Shown here piece after piece: positions 1 through 6,461 of a stretch of 64,000 nt of DNA (its first letter is position 1; every line of letters starts with the position of its first letter). This DNA comes from Arthrobacter ipis. Its GTDB lineage: Bacteria; Actinomycetota; Actinomycetes; Actinomycetales; Micrococcaceae. Below the pieces are notes generated by a model. It saw nothing but the letters and a program-made list of their open reading frames with translations, was not told the DNA's origin and searched no databases. Location of the stretch: the NCBI RefSeq assembly GCF_014694315.1, contig NZ_JAAOXD010000004.1:415697-479696 (forward strand), given 5' to 3'. A program made the position numbers and the translations under genes.

Positions 1-596
1 GCGAAGAAGGCCCGCCGGGAGGTGGCCGGGCGCTCCGGCTCCTTGGCTGCCACATCGGCTGGAGAAACCGGAAATGCCTGCAGCCGCCACAGCCGCGACA
101 CCAGCTGCCGCAGCACGATCAGCCCGGCCGCGGTTCCAAGGAGCGAGGGCACGGCGTCCAACGGCCTGACGCCCGCGCGGGTCACCACGCTGGCCACGAT
201 CACCGCGCCCATCAACAGCACGCCGGCCGCGCCCAGCGCCCATCTCCGGTAGGCCACCACGCCCAGCACGCACGCCAGCACGAAAATTGTCAGGGCCATC
301 CCGGCGAAGAGCGCGGCCTTGTCGTTGGTGCCGAACGTCGCAATCGCGAAGTCCTTCAGCCATGGCGGCGTGAAGTCGATGAACGTCGAACCCAGGGCAA
401 ACAGGGGAGTGGCGCGGGCGGTAAAGAACGCCCCCGCCAGTTCCGCAACGGAAAGTACGACGGCGGCGGCAGCCACCCCTGCCAGGGCCGCCAACGCGGC
501 CGGTCCACTGAACCACCTCATGAGCTTCTTCATGACATTGGTTCGTAGCGGCGGGCTGCCCGGATTGTCCGCCGGCCTCAACTGGGTGCCAGTCAC
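1..596 (-). CDS. Molybdopterin-dependent oxidoreductase, N-terminal membrane part (partial, runs off window start)
   Basis: The minus strand is open from a GTG at 596 to the window edge, about 198 residues, with an in-frame TAA just upstream of that GTG. An alternative start is the ATG at 533 (MKKLMRWF). The visible part has about four hydrophobic segments (AALAALAGVAAAAVV, LFAGMALTIFVLACVLGVV, GAAGVLLMGAVIVASVV, SLLGTAAGLIVL) and ends in a basic stretch, SRRAFF, typical of the junction before the soluble catalytic domain. This architecture matches actinobacterial membrane-anchored oxidoreductases of the sulfite oxidase/YedY superfamily. The molybdopterin domain itself lies outside the window, so the enzyme name rests on family resemblance of the N-terminus. 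It is divergent from purD with only about 18 bases between the outermost starts, which favours the shorter start. Confidence 0.6.
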   Translation of the reverse strand, partial: MTGTQLRPADNPGSPPLRTNVMKKLMRWFSGPAALAALAGVAAAAVVLSVAELAGAFFTARATPLFALGSTFIDFTPPWLKDFAIATFGTNDKAALFAGMALTIFVLACVLGVVAYRRWALGAAGVLLMGAVIVASVVTRAGVRPLDAVPSLLGTAAGLIVLRQLVSRLWRLQAFPVSPADVAAKEPERPATSRRAFF

Positions 597-614
597 AGCT
601 TAGGAGCCAGCACG

Positions 615-1970
615 GTGCACAAAGTACCCTTGGAGACTGTGAAGGTACTCGTCATCGGCCCCGGCGGCCGCGAACACGCCATTGTCCGCTCCCTCCTTGC
701 CGACCCCAACGTTTCCGAAGTCCACGCGGCTCCCGGCAACGCCGGCATCAGCAAGCTCGTCCCCACGCACGCCATCAACGGGAACGATCCGGACGCGGTG
801 GCGGCGCTGGCCACCCGGCTCGACGTCGACCTTGTGGTCGTTGGCCCCGAAGCTCCCCTTGCGGCCGGTGTGTCAGACGCCGTGCGCGACGCCGGAATCC
901 CGGTGTTCGGGCCCAGCAAGGACGCCGCCCAACTCGAGGCCTCCAAGGCCTACGCGAAGCAGGTCATGGCCGAAGCCGGCGTTCCGACGGCTATGGCGCT
1001 CGTGGCTGCCAACGCTGACGAGGCAGCCGCGGCGCTGGACACCTTCGGCGCACCCTACGTCGTCAAGGACGACGGTCTCGCCGCAGGCAAGGGCGTGGTG
1101 GTCACCAACGACCGGGACGACGCCCTGGCCCACGCCCAGAGCTGCTTCGACGCCGGCGGAACCGTGGTCATCGAGGAGTTCCTGGACGGCCCCGAGGTCT
1201 CCGTGTTCGTCCTGTGCGATGGCCGCAACACCGTCGCGCTGTCGCCGGCGCAGGACTTCAAGCGCATCTACGACAACGATGAAGGCCCCAACACCGGCGG
1301 TATGGGCGCGTACACCCCGCTCGACTGGGCTCCTGACGGCCTTGTCCAGGAGGTCATCGACCGCATCGCCCAGCCCACAGTGGACGAGATGGCCCGGCGC
1401 GGCACCCCGTTCGTGGGCGTGCTGTTCGTCGGCCTGGCGCTGACAAAGCGCGGCACGCGCGTCATCGAATTCAACGTCCGCTTCGGCGACCCCGAAACCC
1501 AGGCCGTGCTCGCACGGCTCAAGACGCCCCTCGGTTCCCTGCTCCTGTCAGCCGCCAAGGGCGAACTGGACCAGGCAGAAGAGCTGCGCTGGTCCAAGGA
1601 CACGGCAGTCGCCGTCGTCGTCGCCTCTGAAAACTACCCCGATACGCCGCGGACGGGTGACCGCATCCGCGGCCTTAAGAAGGTTGATGAGCTGGACGGT
1701 GTCCACGTGATCCACGCCGGAACCAAGCTCGACGACGAGGGCAAGGTGATCTCCGCCGGCGGCCGCGTGCTGGCCGTGGTGGCGCTCGGATCCGACCTCG
1801 TGGAGGCACGGGAAAGGGCGTACGACGGCGTGGAGCTGGTTCAGCTGGAAGGTGCCCAGTTCCGCACGGACATCGCAGGCAAGGCCGCACGCGGCGAAAT
1901 CAAGGTGTCGTCCGCCGTCGCCGCCCCGTCGGCTGCCCAGGCCGGCTCCGCTTCGGAAGATAAGGTGTAA
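615..1970 (+). CDS. purD: Phosphoribosylamine-glycine ligase
   Basis: GAR synthetase of de novo purine synthesis: it joins phosphoribosylamine and glycine using ATP. The N-terminal Rossmann motif VLVIGPGGREH, the ATP-grasp core (VVKDDGLAAGKGVVV, GGMGAYTPL) and the metal-binding FNVRFGDPETQ stretch are all visible. Length (451 aa) is slightly above the usual 420-430 because of a Ser/Ala-rich C-terminal tail and about eight extra N-terminal residues. The GTG at 615 has AGGAG at 602-606, eight bases upstream; a GTG at 639 gives the usual MKVLVIGP start but has a purine stretch only three bases away. It ends 3 bases before purC, so the two are co-transcribed. Confidence 0.95.
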   Translation: MHKVPLETVKVLVIGPGGREHAIVRSLLADPNVSEVHAAPGNAGISKLVPTHAINGNDPDAVAALATRLDVDLVVVGPEAPLAAGVSDAVRDAGIPVFGPSKDAAQLEASKAYAKQVMAEAGVPTAMALVAANADEAAAALDTFGAPYVVKDDGLAAGKGVVVTNDRDDALAHAQSCFDAGGTVVIEEFLDGPEVSVFVLCDGRNTVALSPAQDFKRIYDNDEGPNTGGMGAYTPLDWAPDGLVQEVIDRIAQPTVDEMARRGTPFVGVLFVGLALTKRGTRVIEFNVRFGDPETQAVLARLKTPLGSLLLSAAKGELDQAEELRWSKDTAVAVVVASENYPDTPRTGDRIRGLKKVDELDGVHVIHAGTKLDDEGKVISAGGRVLAVVALGSDLVEARERAYDGVELVQLEGAQFRTDIAGKAARGEIKVSSAVAAPSAAQAGSASEDKV

Positions 1971-1973
1971 CCG

Positions 1974-2912
1974 GTGGCTGAACAGGACAACACCCGCGGC
2001 CTGGACACCGCCCACGCGGAGCTGCCCGGCTGGAAGCACGTCTACTCGGGCAAGGTCCGCGACCTGTACGTCCCCGCCAGTGACTCCATCAACGAGCAGT
2101 TCGGGCAGGAATGCGTGCTGGTGGTCGCCACTGACCGCATCAGCGCCTATGACCACGTGCTCAGCAGCGAAATCCCGGACAAGGGACGCATCCTGACCCA
2201 GCTGAGCCTCTGGTGGTTCGACCAGTTGGATGTGGAACACCACGTCCTGGCGTCCACGGTGGAGGACGGCGTGCCCGCAGCGGTCGAGGGCCGCGCCATG
2301 ATCTGCAAGAAGCTGGAAATGTTCCCGGTGGAATGCATCGCCCGCGGCTACCTCACCGGCTCCGGCCTCGTGGAGTACCGGCAGTCCGGCACCGTCTGCG
2401 AGATCCCGCTGCCGGAAGGCCTGGTGGACGGCTCCCGGCTGGAGCACGCCATCTTTACCCCGTCGGCCAAGGCCGAGGTGGGGGAGCACGACGAAAACAT
2501 CTCCTACGACGCCGTCGCGTCCATCGTGGGCGACGACATTGCCGCACGCCTGAGCGAACTGACGCTGAGCATCTACACCAAGGCAGAGGGGATCGCCCGT
2601 GAGCGGGGCATCATCCTGGCCGACACCAAGGTGGAGTTCGGCTACGACGTCGTGAACGGGGCCATCACTCTGGGCGACGAGGTCCTGACGCCGGACTCGT
2701 CCCGGTTCTGGGACGCCGCCACGTACGAGCCCGGCAAGGCGCAGCCCTCCTTCGACAAGCAGTTCGTCCGGGACTGGCTGACATCCGCCGAATCCGGCTG
2801 GGACAAGGCCTCCGACACGCCGCCGCCGGCGCTGCCCGCGGACATCGTGGACCGCACCCGGGCCCGCTACATCGAGGCCTACGAGAAGCTGACCGGCCGC
2901 ACGTTCAGCTAG
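1974..2912 (+). CDS. purC: Phosphoribosylaminoimidazole-succinocarboxamide synthase
   Basis: SAICAR synthetase: it couples CAIR with aspartate at the expense of ATP in purine synthesis. The SAICAR-synthetase signatures are clear: HVYSGKVRDLY near the N-terminus, the ECIARGYLTGSG block and the IILADTKVEFGYD block with the acidic metal ligands. Length of 312 aa is the size of actinobacterial/eukaryotic-like PurC rather than the 240-aa Bacillus form. The start is GTG at 1974, three bases after the purD stop. A strong intrinsic terminator follows at 2925-2968, closing the purDC unit before the IS element. Confidence 0.95.
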   Translation: MAEQDNTRGLDTAHAELPGWKHVYSGKVRDLYVPASDSINEQFGQECVLVVATDRISAYDHVLSSEIPDKGRILTQLSLWWFDQLDVEHHVLASTVEDGVPAAVEGRAMICKKLEMFPVECIARGYLTGSGLVEYRQSGTVCEIPLPEGLVDGSRLEHAIFTPSAKAEVGEHDENISYDAVASIVGDDIAARLSELTLSIYTKAEGIARERGIILADTKVEFGYDVVNGAITLGDEVLTPDSSRFWDAATYEPGKAQPSFDKQFVRDWLTSAESGWDKASDTPPPALPADIVDRTRARYIEAYEKLTGRTFS

Positions 2913-2924
2913 CGCTTTCAAGAA

Positions 2925-2968
2925 GCGTCAGGCGCCCCGGGACTGTTCCAGGGGCGCCTGATGCTTTT
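2925..2968 (+). terminator. Intrinsic terminator after purC
   Basis: A 14-bp stem pairs gcgtcaggcgcccc (2925-2938) with ggggcgcctgatgc (2951-2964) with one wobble-type mismatch, and is followed by TTTT at 2965-2968. It ends purDC transcription and, before the IS arrived, would have lain between the convergent ends of purC and the XRE-TPR gene. Confidence 0.85.
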
Positions 2969-2979
2969 GCGCTGTGCCT

Positions 2980-2985
2980 GCTAGC
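2980..2985. repeat. Target site duplication, left copy (GCTAGC)
   Basis: Six-base direct repeat with 4059-4064, generated by IS481-family insertion. It also contains the TAG stop (2981-2983, read on the minus strand) of the transposase. Confidence 0.85.
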
Positions 2986-3949
2986 TGTATTGACCTGAGA
3001 GGTTGGTGACGCGGCTGGCCGGTGTCTGACCTTTGAGGGCAGTGTGGGCTCGATGGTGATTATAGGTGTGGAGCCAGTCGGGGAAAGCGGCAACACGCTC
3101 GGCCTCTGAGCGGTAGGGACGACTGTAGGCCCATTCTTCGAGCATGGTGCGGTTAAACCGTTCGACCTTGCCGTTGGTTTGTGGCCGGTAGGGGCGGGTG
3201 CGTTTGTGCTTGATGTCCGGGCCCAGGGCTTCGGCGAAAGCGTGGGACCGGTAGCAGTTTCCGTTATCGGTCAGGACGCGCTGGACGGTGATTCCGTGGG
3301 CGTTGAACCAGGCATTGGCCCGCTTCCAGAAGCCCGCCGCTGTTTCCTTTGTCTCGTCGGTAAGGATCTCGGTGTAAGCAAGGCGTGAGTGGTCATCGAC
3401 GGCGTTGTGGACGTAGTGGTATCCAGGGCGCCGATTGGCCGTGGTGCCGGTCTTGTTCTTCCATCCAGCGGTCCTGCCCAGGACCCGGTGCCCGCCGCCG
3501 TTGGGGATACGGCCGAGCTTTTTGATGTCGACGTGGATCAGGTCCCCGGGCTTGTCGTGTTCGTAGCGGCGGATCACTCTTCCGGTGCCGCGATCGAGCC
3601 AGGTCAGTTTCGCCAGCCGGTAGCGGGACAGCACACGGTGGACGGTGGAGGGGTGGATGCCCAGCAGATAACCGATCCTGGCAGGGCCCCACCGGCGGTT
3701 CACACGCAGGGCGTTGATCCGCCGCTCGGTACGCGTTGCAGTCCGCCGGGGCGAAGAGTGCGGGCGGCTGGAGCGGTCCTCCATTGCTTCCGGCCCATGC
3801 TCGCGGTAGCGCTTGGCCCAGCGCGCAGCGGTCGGAACCGAAACCTGGAACCGTTCGGCGGCCCGGCGCAGACTCCAACACTGGTCAACGACACACTGCG
3901 CGAGCTGCAGCCGGCCACGAGGCGTCAGAAGAGCGTTAGGGTGGGACAT
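2981..3949 (-). CDS. IS481-family DDE transposase
   Basis: 322-aa transposase. The N-terminal helix-turn-helix spans roughly residues 10-60 (AQCVVDQCWSLRRAAERF, VPTAARWAKRY). A Leu-rich region follows, then an rve/DDE integrase core with the first Asp in LIHVDIKKLG, the second in RVLTDNG and the Glu in NGKVERFNR. This is the IS481 arrangement. The final Ser codon straddles the element end and the TAG stop is provided by the duplicated CTAG target outside the element. The gene is full length with no frameshift, so the element is potentially active. It is oriented like the downstream-lying regulator gene. Confidence 0.93.
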   Translation of the reverse strand: MSHPNALLTPRGRLQLAQCVVDQCWSLRRAAERFQVSVPTAARWAKRYREHGPEAMEDRSSRPHSSPRRTATRTERRINALRVNRRWGPARIGYLLGIHPSTVHRVLSRYRLAKLTWLDRGTGRVIRRYEHDKPGDLIHVDIKKLGRIPNGGGHRVLGRTAGWKNKTGTTANRRPGYHYVHNAVDDHSRLAYTEILTDETKETAAGFWKRANAWFNAHGITVQRVLTDNGNCYRSHAFAEALGPDIKHKRTRPYRPQTNGKVERFNRTMLEEWAYSRPYRSEAERVAAFPDWLHTYNHHRAHTALKGQTPASRVTNLSGQYS

Positions 3950-4058
3950 GAAGACCTCCGTACGTGGAATTGGACTCTAGACAAGCCCCACTCCACCCGG
4001 AGGTCTTCTTCATGTCACCGAACCACGCCGAGCGTCACTAACGTCCGTGGTCAATACA
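2986..4058 (-). mobile_element. Complete IS481-family insertion sequence (1073 bp)
   Basis: The element is bounded by TGTATTGACC at 2986 and its inverted copy ending at 4058. The inverted repeats extend imperfectly for about 27 bp, and a second shared block, GTGACGC, is visible in both ends. Flanking copies of GCTAGC (2980-2985 and 4059-4064) form a 6-bp target duplication. IS481-family elements are known to insert at NCTAGN sites, which fits exactly. It carries one transposase gene and looks intact and recent, because both ends and the duplication are undamaged. It sits between purC and the XRE-TPR regulator. Confidence 0.9.
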
Positions 4059-4064
4059 GCTAGC
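4059..4064. repeat. Target site duplication, right copy (GCTAGC)
   Basis: Right-hand copy of the 6-bp duplication. It holds the TAG stop (4060-4062, minus strand) of the XRE-TPR regulator, so the insertion leaves that gene's coding sequence unchanged. Confidence 0.85.
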
Positions 4065-5322
4065 TGGCTTCGGCCGCCGCTGCACGGCGCTGGGCGAGCC
4101 TGATCTCCAGCACGGCATCGAGGGCCTGCTGGACCCGGTCCTGCGCGCCGGCGGCACTGAATTCCTTCTGCGCCTCCTCCAGGTGCACCAGCGCCTCATC
4201 TCCTTCGCCCGCAGCCTTCAGCGATTTGCCGAGAAGCAGCGAAACCTCGCCAGCCGTATGCTTGGCCAGGTCCTTGCGTTCGGCGTGGATGTCGCGGAGT
4301 TTCTGGACGGCGGCCACGATATCGCCGGTGAGGTACAGCCAGCGGGCGCGGATGAACGCGACTTCCAGCTGGTCCGTCTTGTTCCCGCCGACGATGGACA
4401 GCGCGAGTTCGGCGCGTTCAATGGCGGACAGGGTCTCTGGCTCAACGATTCCGGAGGAGAGGCGGACGGCAGCTGACGCCTTGTTGAAGCGGGCCCACAG
4501 CTCAATGTCGTTGGCGGGGGAGAGCAGCTTCGCCGCCCGCTCGTGGTGCTTGATGCCCTCCGGGTAGTCGTGCCGCATGAACGCGACATTGCCGATCACC
4601 CATGCCACCTCGCCCGCGAGCTGGGACATTGAATGCTCGTCCATCTGCTCATTCATGTCCTCGCAGTACTTCCACGCCTCGTCGAGCCGGCCACTCTCGG
4701 CCAGTGCCCCGATCAGCGCGCGGAGCGCCCCGATGATCAGTGTTGAGCCCTTGGGCAGCTGCGCGCACAGCTCCACCGCCTTCTCGGCGTGTTCGACGGC
4801 GGCGCCCAGCTGGCCCTGCCCGTGGCACAGGGCGGCAAGCATCTGGCGCGCCCGGACACCCAGGCCGGCCGACTCGGTGGCCATGGGATGCTCGGACAGG
4901 TGCTCCATGATCTTCTGGCATTCCTTGAGCTGGCCCTGCTTCATGAGGCACTCAGCCTGCATGTAGGTCATGTTCCACCAGGCGCTGGTGTTCTTGCCGT
5001 CGAGGGCGATCCGGGCGGCGTTGGCGGCGTGTTCGGCCGCGAGGCCGTAGTCGCGCAGGTCCCAGGCCTGCCGGGCATAGAGGCCGGCCAGCACGTATTC
5101 GGCATCGCTGACTGAGATGGGCTGGCTCCACGCTTCGAGCGCCTTGGGCGCGAGCTCCAGCCTGCGGGCGAGCTCTTCGATGACGTCGGCTGTGGGTTCC
5201 CGCCGGCCGGTTTCCAGCAGGGAAATGTAGCTGGGGGAGTACAGATCCCTGCCCAGCTCGGCCTGGGTCAGTCCGCGCTCCAGCCGCTCAGCGCGGAGCT
5301 TCTCCCCGAATCCGTTACCCAC
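4060..5322 (-). CDS. XRE-family regulator with C-terminal TPR domain (candidate RRNPP-type peptide receptor)
   Basis: 420-aa cytoplasmic protein. Residues about 6-60 form an XRE/HTH_3 DNA-binding domain (EKLRAERLERGLTQAELG, SYISLLETGRREPT). The rest is an all-helical stretch of TPR-like repeats, for example YGLAAEHAANAARIAL, GAAVEHAEKAVELC and YPEGIKHHERAAKLL. HTH plus TPR at about 420 aa is the architecture and size of NprR-like RRNPP regulators, which bind imported peptides. The GTG at 5322 is chosen because AGGAGG lies seven bases upstream (5330-5335); a longer reading from 5385 lacks such support. It is divergent from a small secreted precursor with three IGNWPDPM repeats, sharing a 133-bp intergenic region. 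The family assignment is seen in sequence; peptide binding is inferred from context. RamB-like metabolic regulators are an alternative. Confidence 0.85.
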   Translation of the reverse strand: MGNGFGEKLRAERLERGLTQAELGRDLYSPSYISLLETGRREPTADVIEELARRLELAPKALEAWSQPISVSDAEYVLAGLYARQAWDLRDYGLAAEHAANAARIALDGKNTSAWWNMTYMQAECLMKQGQLKECQKIMEHLSEHPMATESAGLGVRARQMLAALCHGQGQLGAAVEHAEKAVELCAQLPKGSTLIIGALRALIGALAESGRLDEAWKYCEDMNEQMDEHSMSQLAGEVAWVIGNVAFMRHDYPEGIKHHERAAKLLSPANDIELWARFNKASAAVRLSSGIVEPETLSAIERAELALSIVGGNKTDQLEVAFIRARWLYLTGDIVAAVQKLRDIHAERKDLAKHTAGEVSLLLGKSLKAAGEGDEALVHLEEAQKEFSAAGAQDRVQQALDAVLEIRLAQRRAAAAEAS

Positions 5323-5455
5323 TGGGGTTCCTCCTATTCCGGACAGCCTTTGTACAGAATGCTTGACACCCTCTGTGGACAACATTTTACAATGTATGTC
5401 AACAAGGACTGTGCTGACTTGGTAACGAATCCGACTCGTATTGAGGAACTCTCAC
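5323..5455. promoter_or_regulatory. Divergent promoter/operator region of the regulator-peptide pair
   Basis: A 133-bp region lies between the two starts. On the plus strand TTGACA (5363-5368) and TACAAT (5388-5393) are 19 bp apart, a slightly long sigma70-type promoter for the peptide gene. An inverted repeat ACATT-N4-AATGT (5382-5395) covers that -10 box. On the minus strand the same AT core reads TAAAAT. A near direct repeat starting GGACA and ending ATG occurs at 5341-5361 and 5377-5394. A wide dyad pairs TTGACA (5363) with TGTCAA (5397-5402). Any of these could be operator sites for the XRE regulator; none is proven. Confidence 0.5.
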
Positions 5456-5689
5456 ATGTTGAAGAAGATAGCAGCCGCCGCCGTTTTGGCGGGGGCCCTC
5501 GCATTTTCTGCTGCGGCTCCCGCCGTTCTGTCTGCAGGCTCGATCGCGGACAACGCGGGCACCTCGGTTGCCATTGGCAACTGGCCGGATCCGATGCGCG
5601 TCAAGGACGTGAACACGACCACTATCGGCAATTGGCCTGATCCCATGGTGTCGAAGACCACCATTGGCAACTGGCCCGATCCCATGTAA
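5456..5689 (+). CDS. Secreted multi-copy peptide precursor with three IGNWPDPM repeats
   Basis: 77-aa protein of no family I recognise. The ATG at 5456 has GAGGA eight bases upstream (5443-5447). Residues 1-27 form a Sec signal peptide: MLKK, then an Ala/Leu-rich core, with likely cleavage after APAVLSA. The mature part is about 50 residues and holds the exact octapeptide IGNWPDPM at residues 40-47, 57-64 and 70-77, the last ending at the C-terminus. The last two copies are preceded by TT (TTIGNWPDPM), and the spacers carry Arg/Lys (RVKDV, VSK), possible processing sites. The codons of the three copies differ only silently. A signal peptide plus C-terminal repeats beside an HTH-TPR regulator suggests a pheromone precursor; a secreted antimicrobial or structural peptide is the alternative. 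Confidence 0.85.
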   Translation: MLKKIAAAAVLAGALAFSAAAPAVLSAGSIADNAGTSVAIGNWPDPMRVKDVNTTTIGNWPDPMVSKTTIGNWPDPM

Positions 5690-5705
5690 ACAGCTTCCAT
5701 GAGGG

Positions 5706-5753
5706 AAACGGTCCCGGAACATGCGCACATCATGTTCCGGGGCCGTTTTCTTT
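5706..5753 (+). terminator. Intrinsic terminator after the peptide gene
   Basis: The arms aaacggtcccggaacatg (5706-5723) and catgttccggggccgttt (5731-5748) pair over 18 bases with one mismatch. The loop is cgcacat, and a T-rich tract runs to 5753. The strong terminator 17 bases after the stop shows that the peptide gene is a monocistronic unit. Confidence 0.9.
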
Positions 5754-5804
5754 CAAAATGTTTTTCTTGCCAGGAACAGCAGCCGTCTTTAAGTAGTGGG
5801 GACC

Positions 5805-6158
5805 ATGACACGGAAAGTAGCCGGGGGCCTGCAGCGGGCCTTCTTCCTCTGGACCATCGCCGGCACGTCACTGATTGTGGCAGCCGCTGCCGGAGCAGCC
5901 GTGGTGGAGGTGTTCAGGGGAACGGCCGATGCCGGGACTTTCGTTTGGGGGATGATCGGCATTGCGGCGCTGCTGGAGTCATTGGTGCTTTTCGCCGTCG
6001 GCCTGCGTCTGCGCCACCGCTACCTGAACCGGGTCCAAAGCTACGACACCCGGGGCGACTACCTGGCGGACGACGGGTCCCGCCGGCCGAGGATCCCCCT
6101 GCTGGGCGACGGGCAGGCGACGCAGAACATCCACAACCAGAACCTGGGCGGAAACTAA
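5805..6158 (+). CDS. Small two-TM membrane protein, unknown function
   Basis: About 117 aa from the ATG at 5805; a GTG at 5796 would add three residues and neither has a good ribosome site. Two hydrophobic helices are visible ([20 protein letters not shown] and [22 protein letters not shown]). A basic stretch ([20 protein letters not shown]) and a polar C-terminal tail ending [11 protein letters not shown] follow. I do not recognise the family. It lies just after the terminator of the peptide gene on the same strand. A role with the peptide system cannot be claimed, and its conservation next to that gene would need comparison. Confidence 0.6.
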   Translation: MTRKVAGGLQRAFFLWTIAGTSLIVAAAAGAAVVEVFRGTADAGTFVWGMIGIAALLESLVLFAVGLRLRHRYLNRVQSYDTRGDYLADDGSRRPRIPLLGDGQATQNIHNQNLGGN

Positions 6159-6162
6159 GCCC

Positions 6163-6243
6163 GCACGGACCCAACTAAGTAGCAGTTGTGGGCGTTCCCA
6201 GCGCTGGGAACCCCCTCTGCTGCTACCCAGTTGGGTCCGCGTG
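6163..6243. repeat. REP-like long hairpin
   Basis: Imperfect inverted repeat: the left arm 6163-6185 (cggacccaactaagtagcag core) pairs with the right arm 6220-6243 (ctgctacccagttgggtccg core) with two mismatches. The loop contains a second palindrome, ttcccagcgctgggaa. It is non-coding, lies between a membrane protein gene and tRNA-Pro, and looks like a dispersed intergenic palindrome family. Confidence 0.65.
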
Positions 6244-6251
6244 AGCCGTGC

Positions 6252-6294
6252 GTGAAGAAACAGAAAGAGGGCCTCCCCTGGGGGAGACCCTCTT
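6252..6294 (-). terminator. Terminator of tRNA-Pro transcript
   Basis: The stem aagagggcctcccc/ggggagaccctctt (6265-6294) is followed, on the minus strand, by a T-rich tract (ctttctgtttcttc). It lies seven bases past the encoded CCA end of the tRNA. Confidence 0.75.
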
Positions 6295-6300
6295 GCCTTG

Positions 6301-6377
<77 letters not shown>

Positions 6378-6461
6378 ATCCGTTGCTGTGAAAGCAACTG
6401 AACAAGAATATCCGATACTGGGCCAACATGCGAAATCGGGGTCCGGACGGACCGCGGTGGC

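Noticed and set aside
1548..2921. 457-aa minus-strand frame across purD and purC
   Set aside because: Shadow of the strongly conserved purDC frames in high-GC DNA.
3389..4063. 224-aa plus-strand open frame across the IS element
   Set aside because: It is antisense to the transposase; its ending GQYS and stop merely mirror the symmetric inverted repeat and CTAG target.
5350..5640. 96-aa plus-strand frame overlapping the peptide gene
   Set aside because: Out of frame with the peptide gene, no ribosome site and Arg/Gly-biased composition; the third-position silent pattern fits the 5456 frame.
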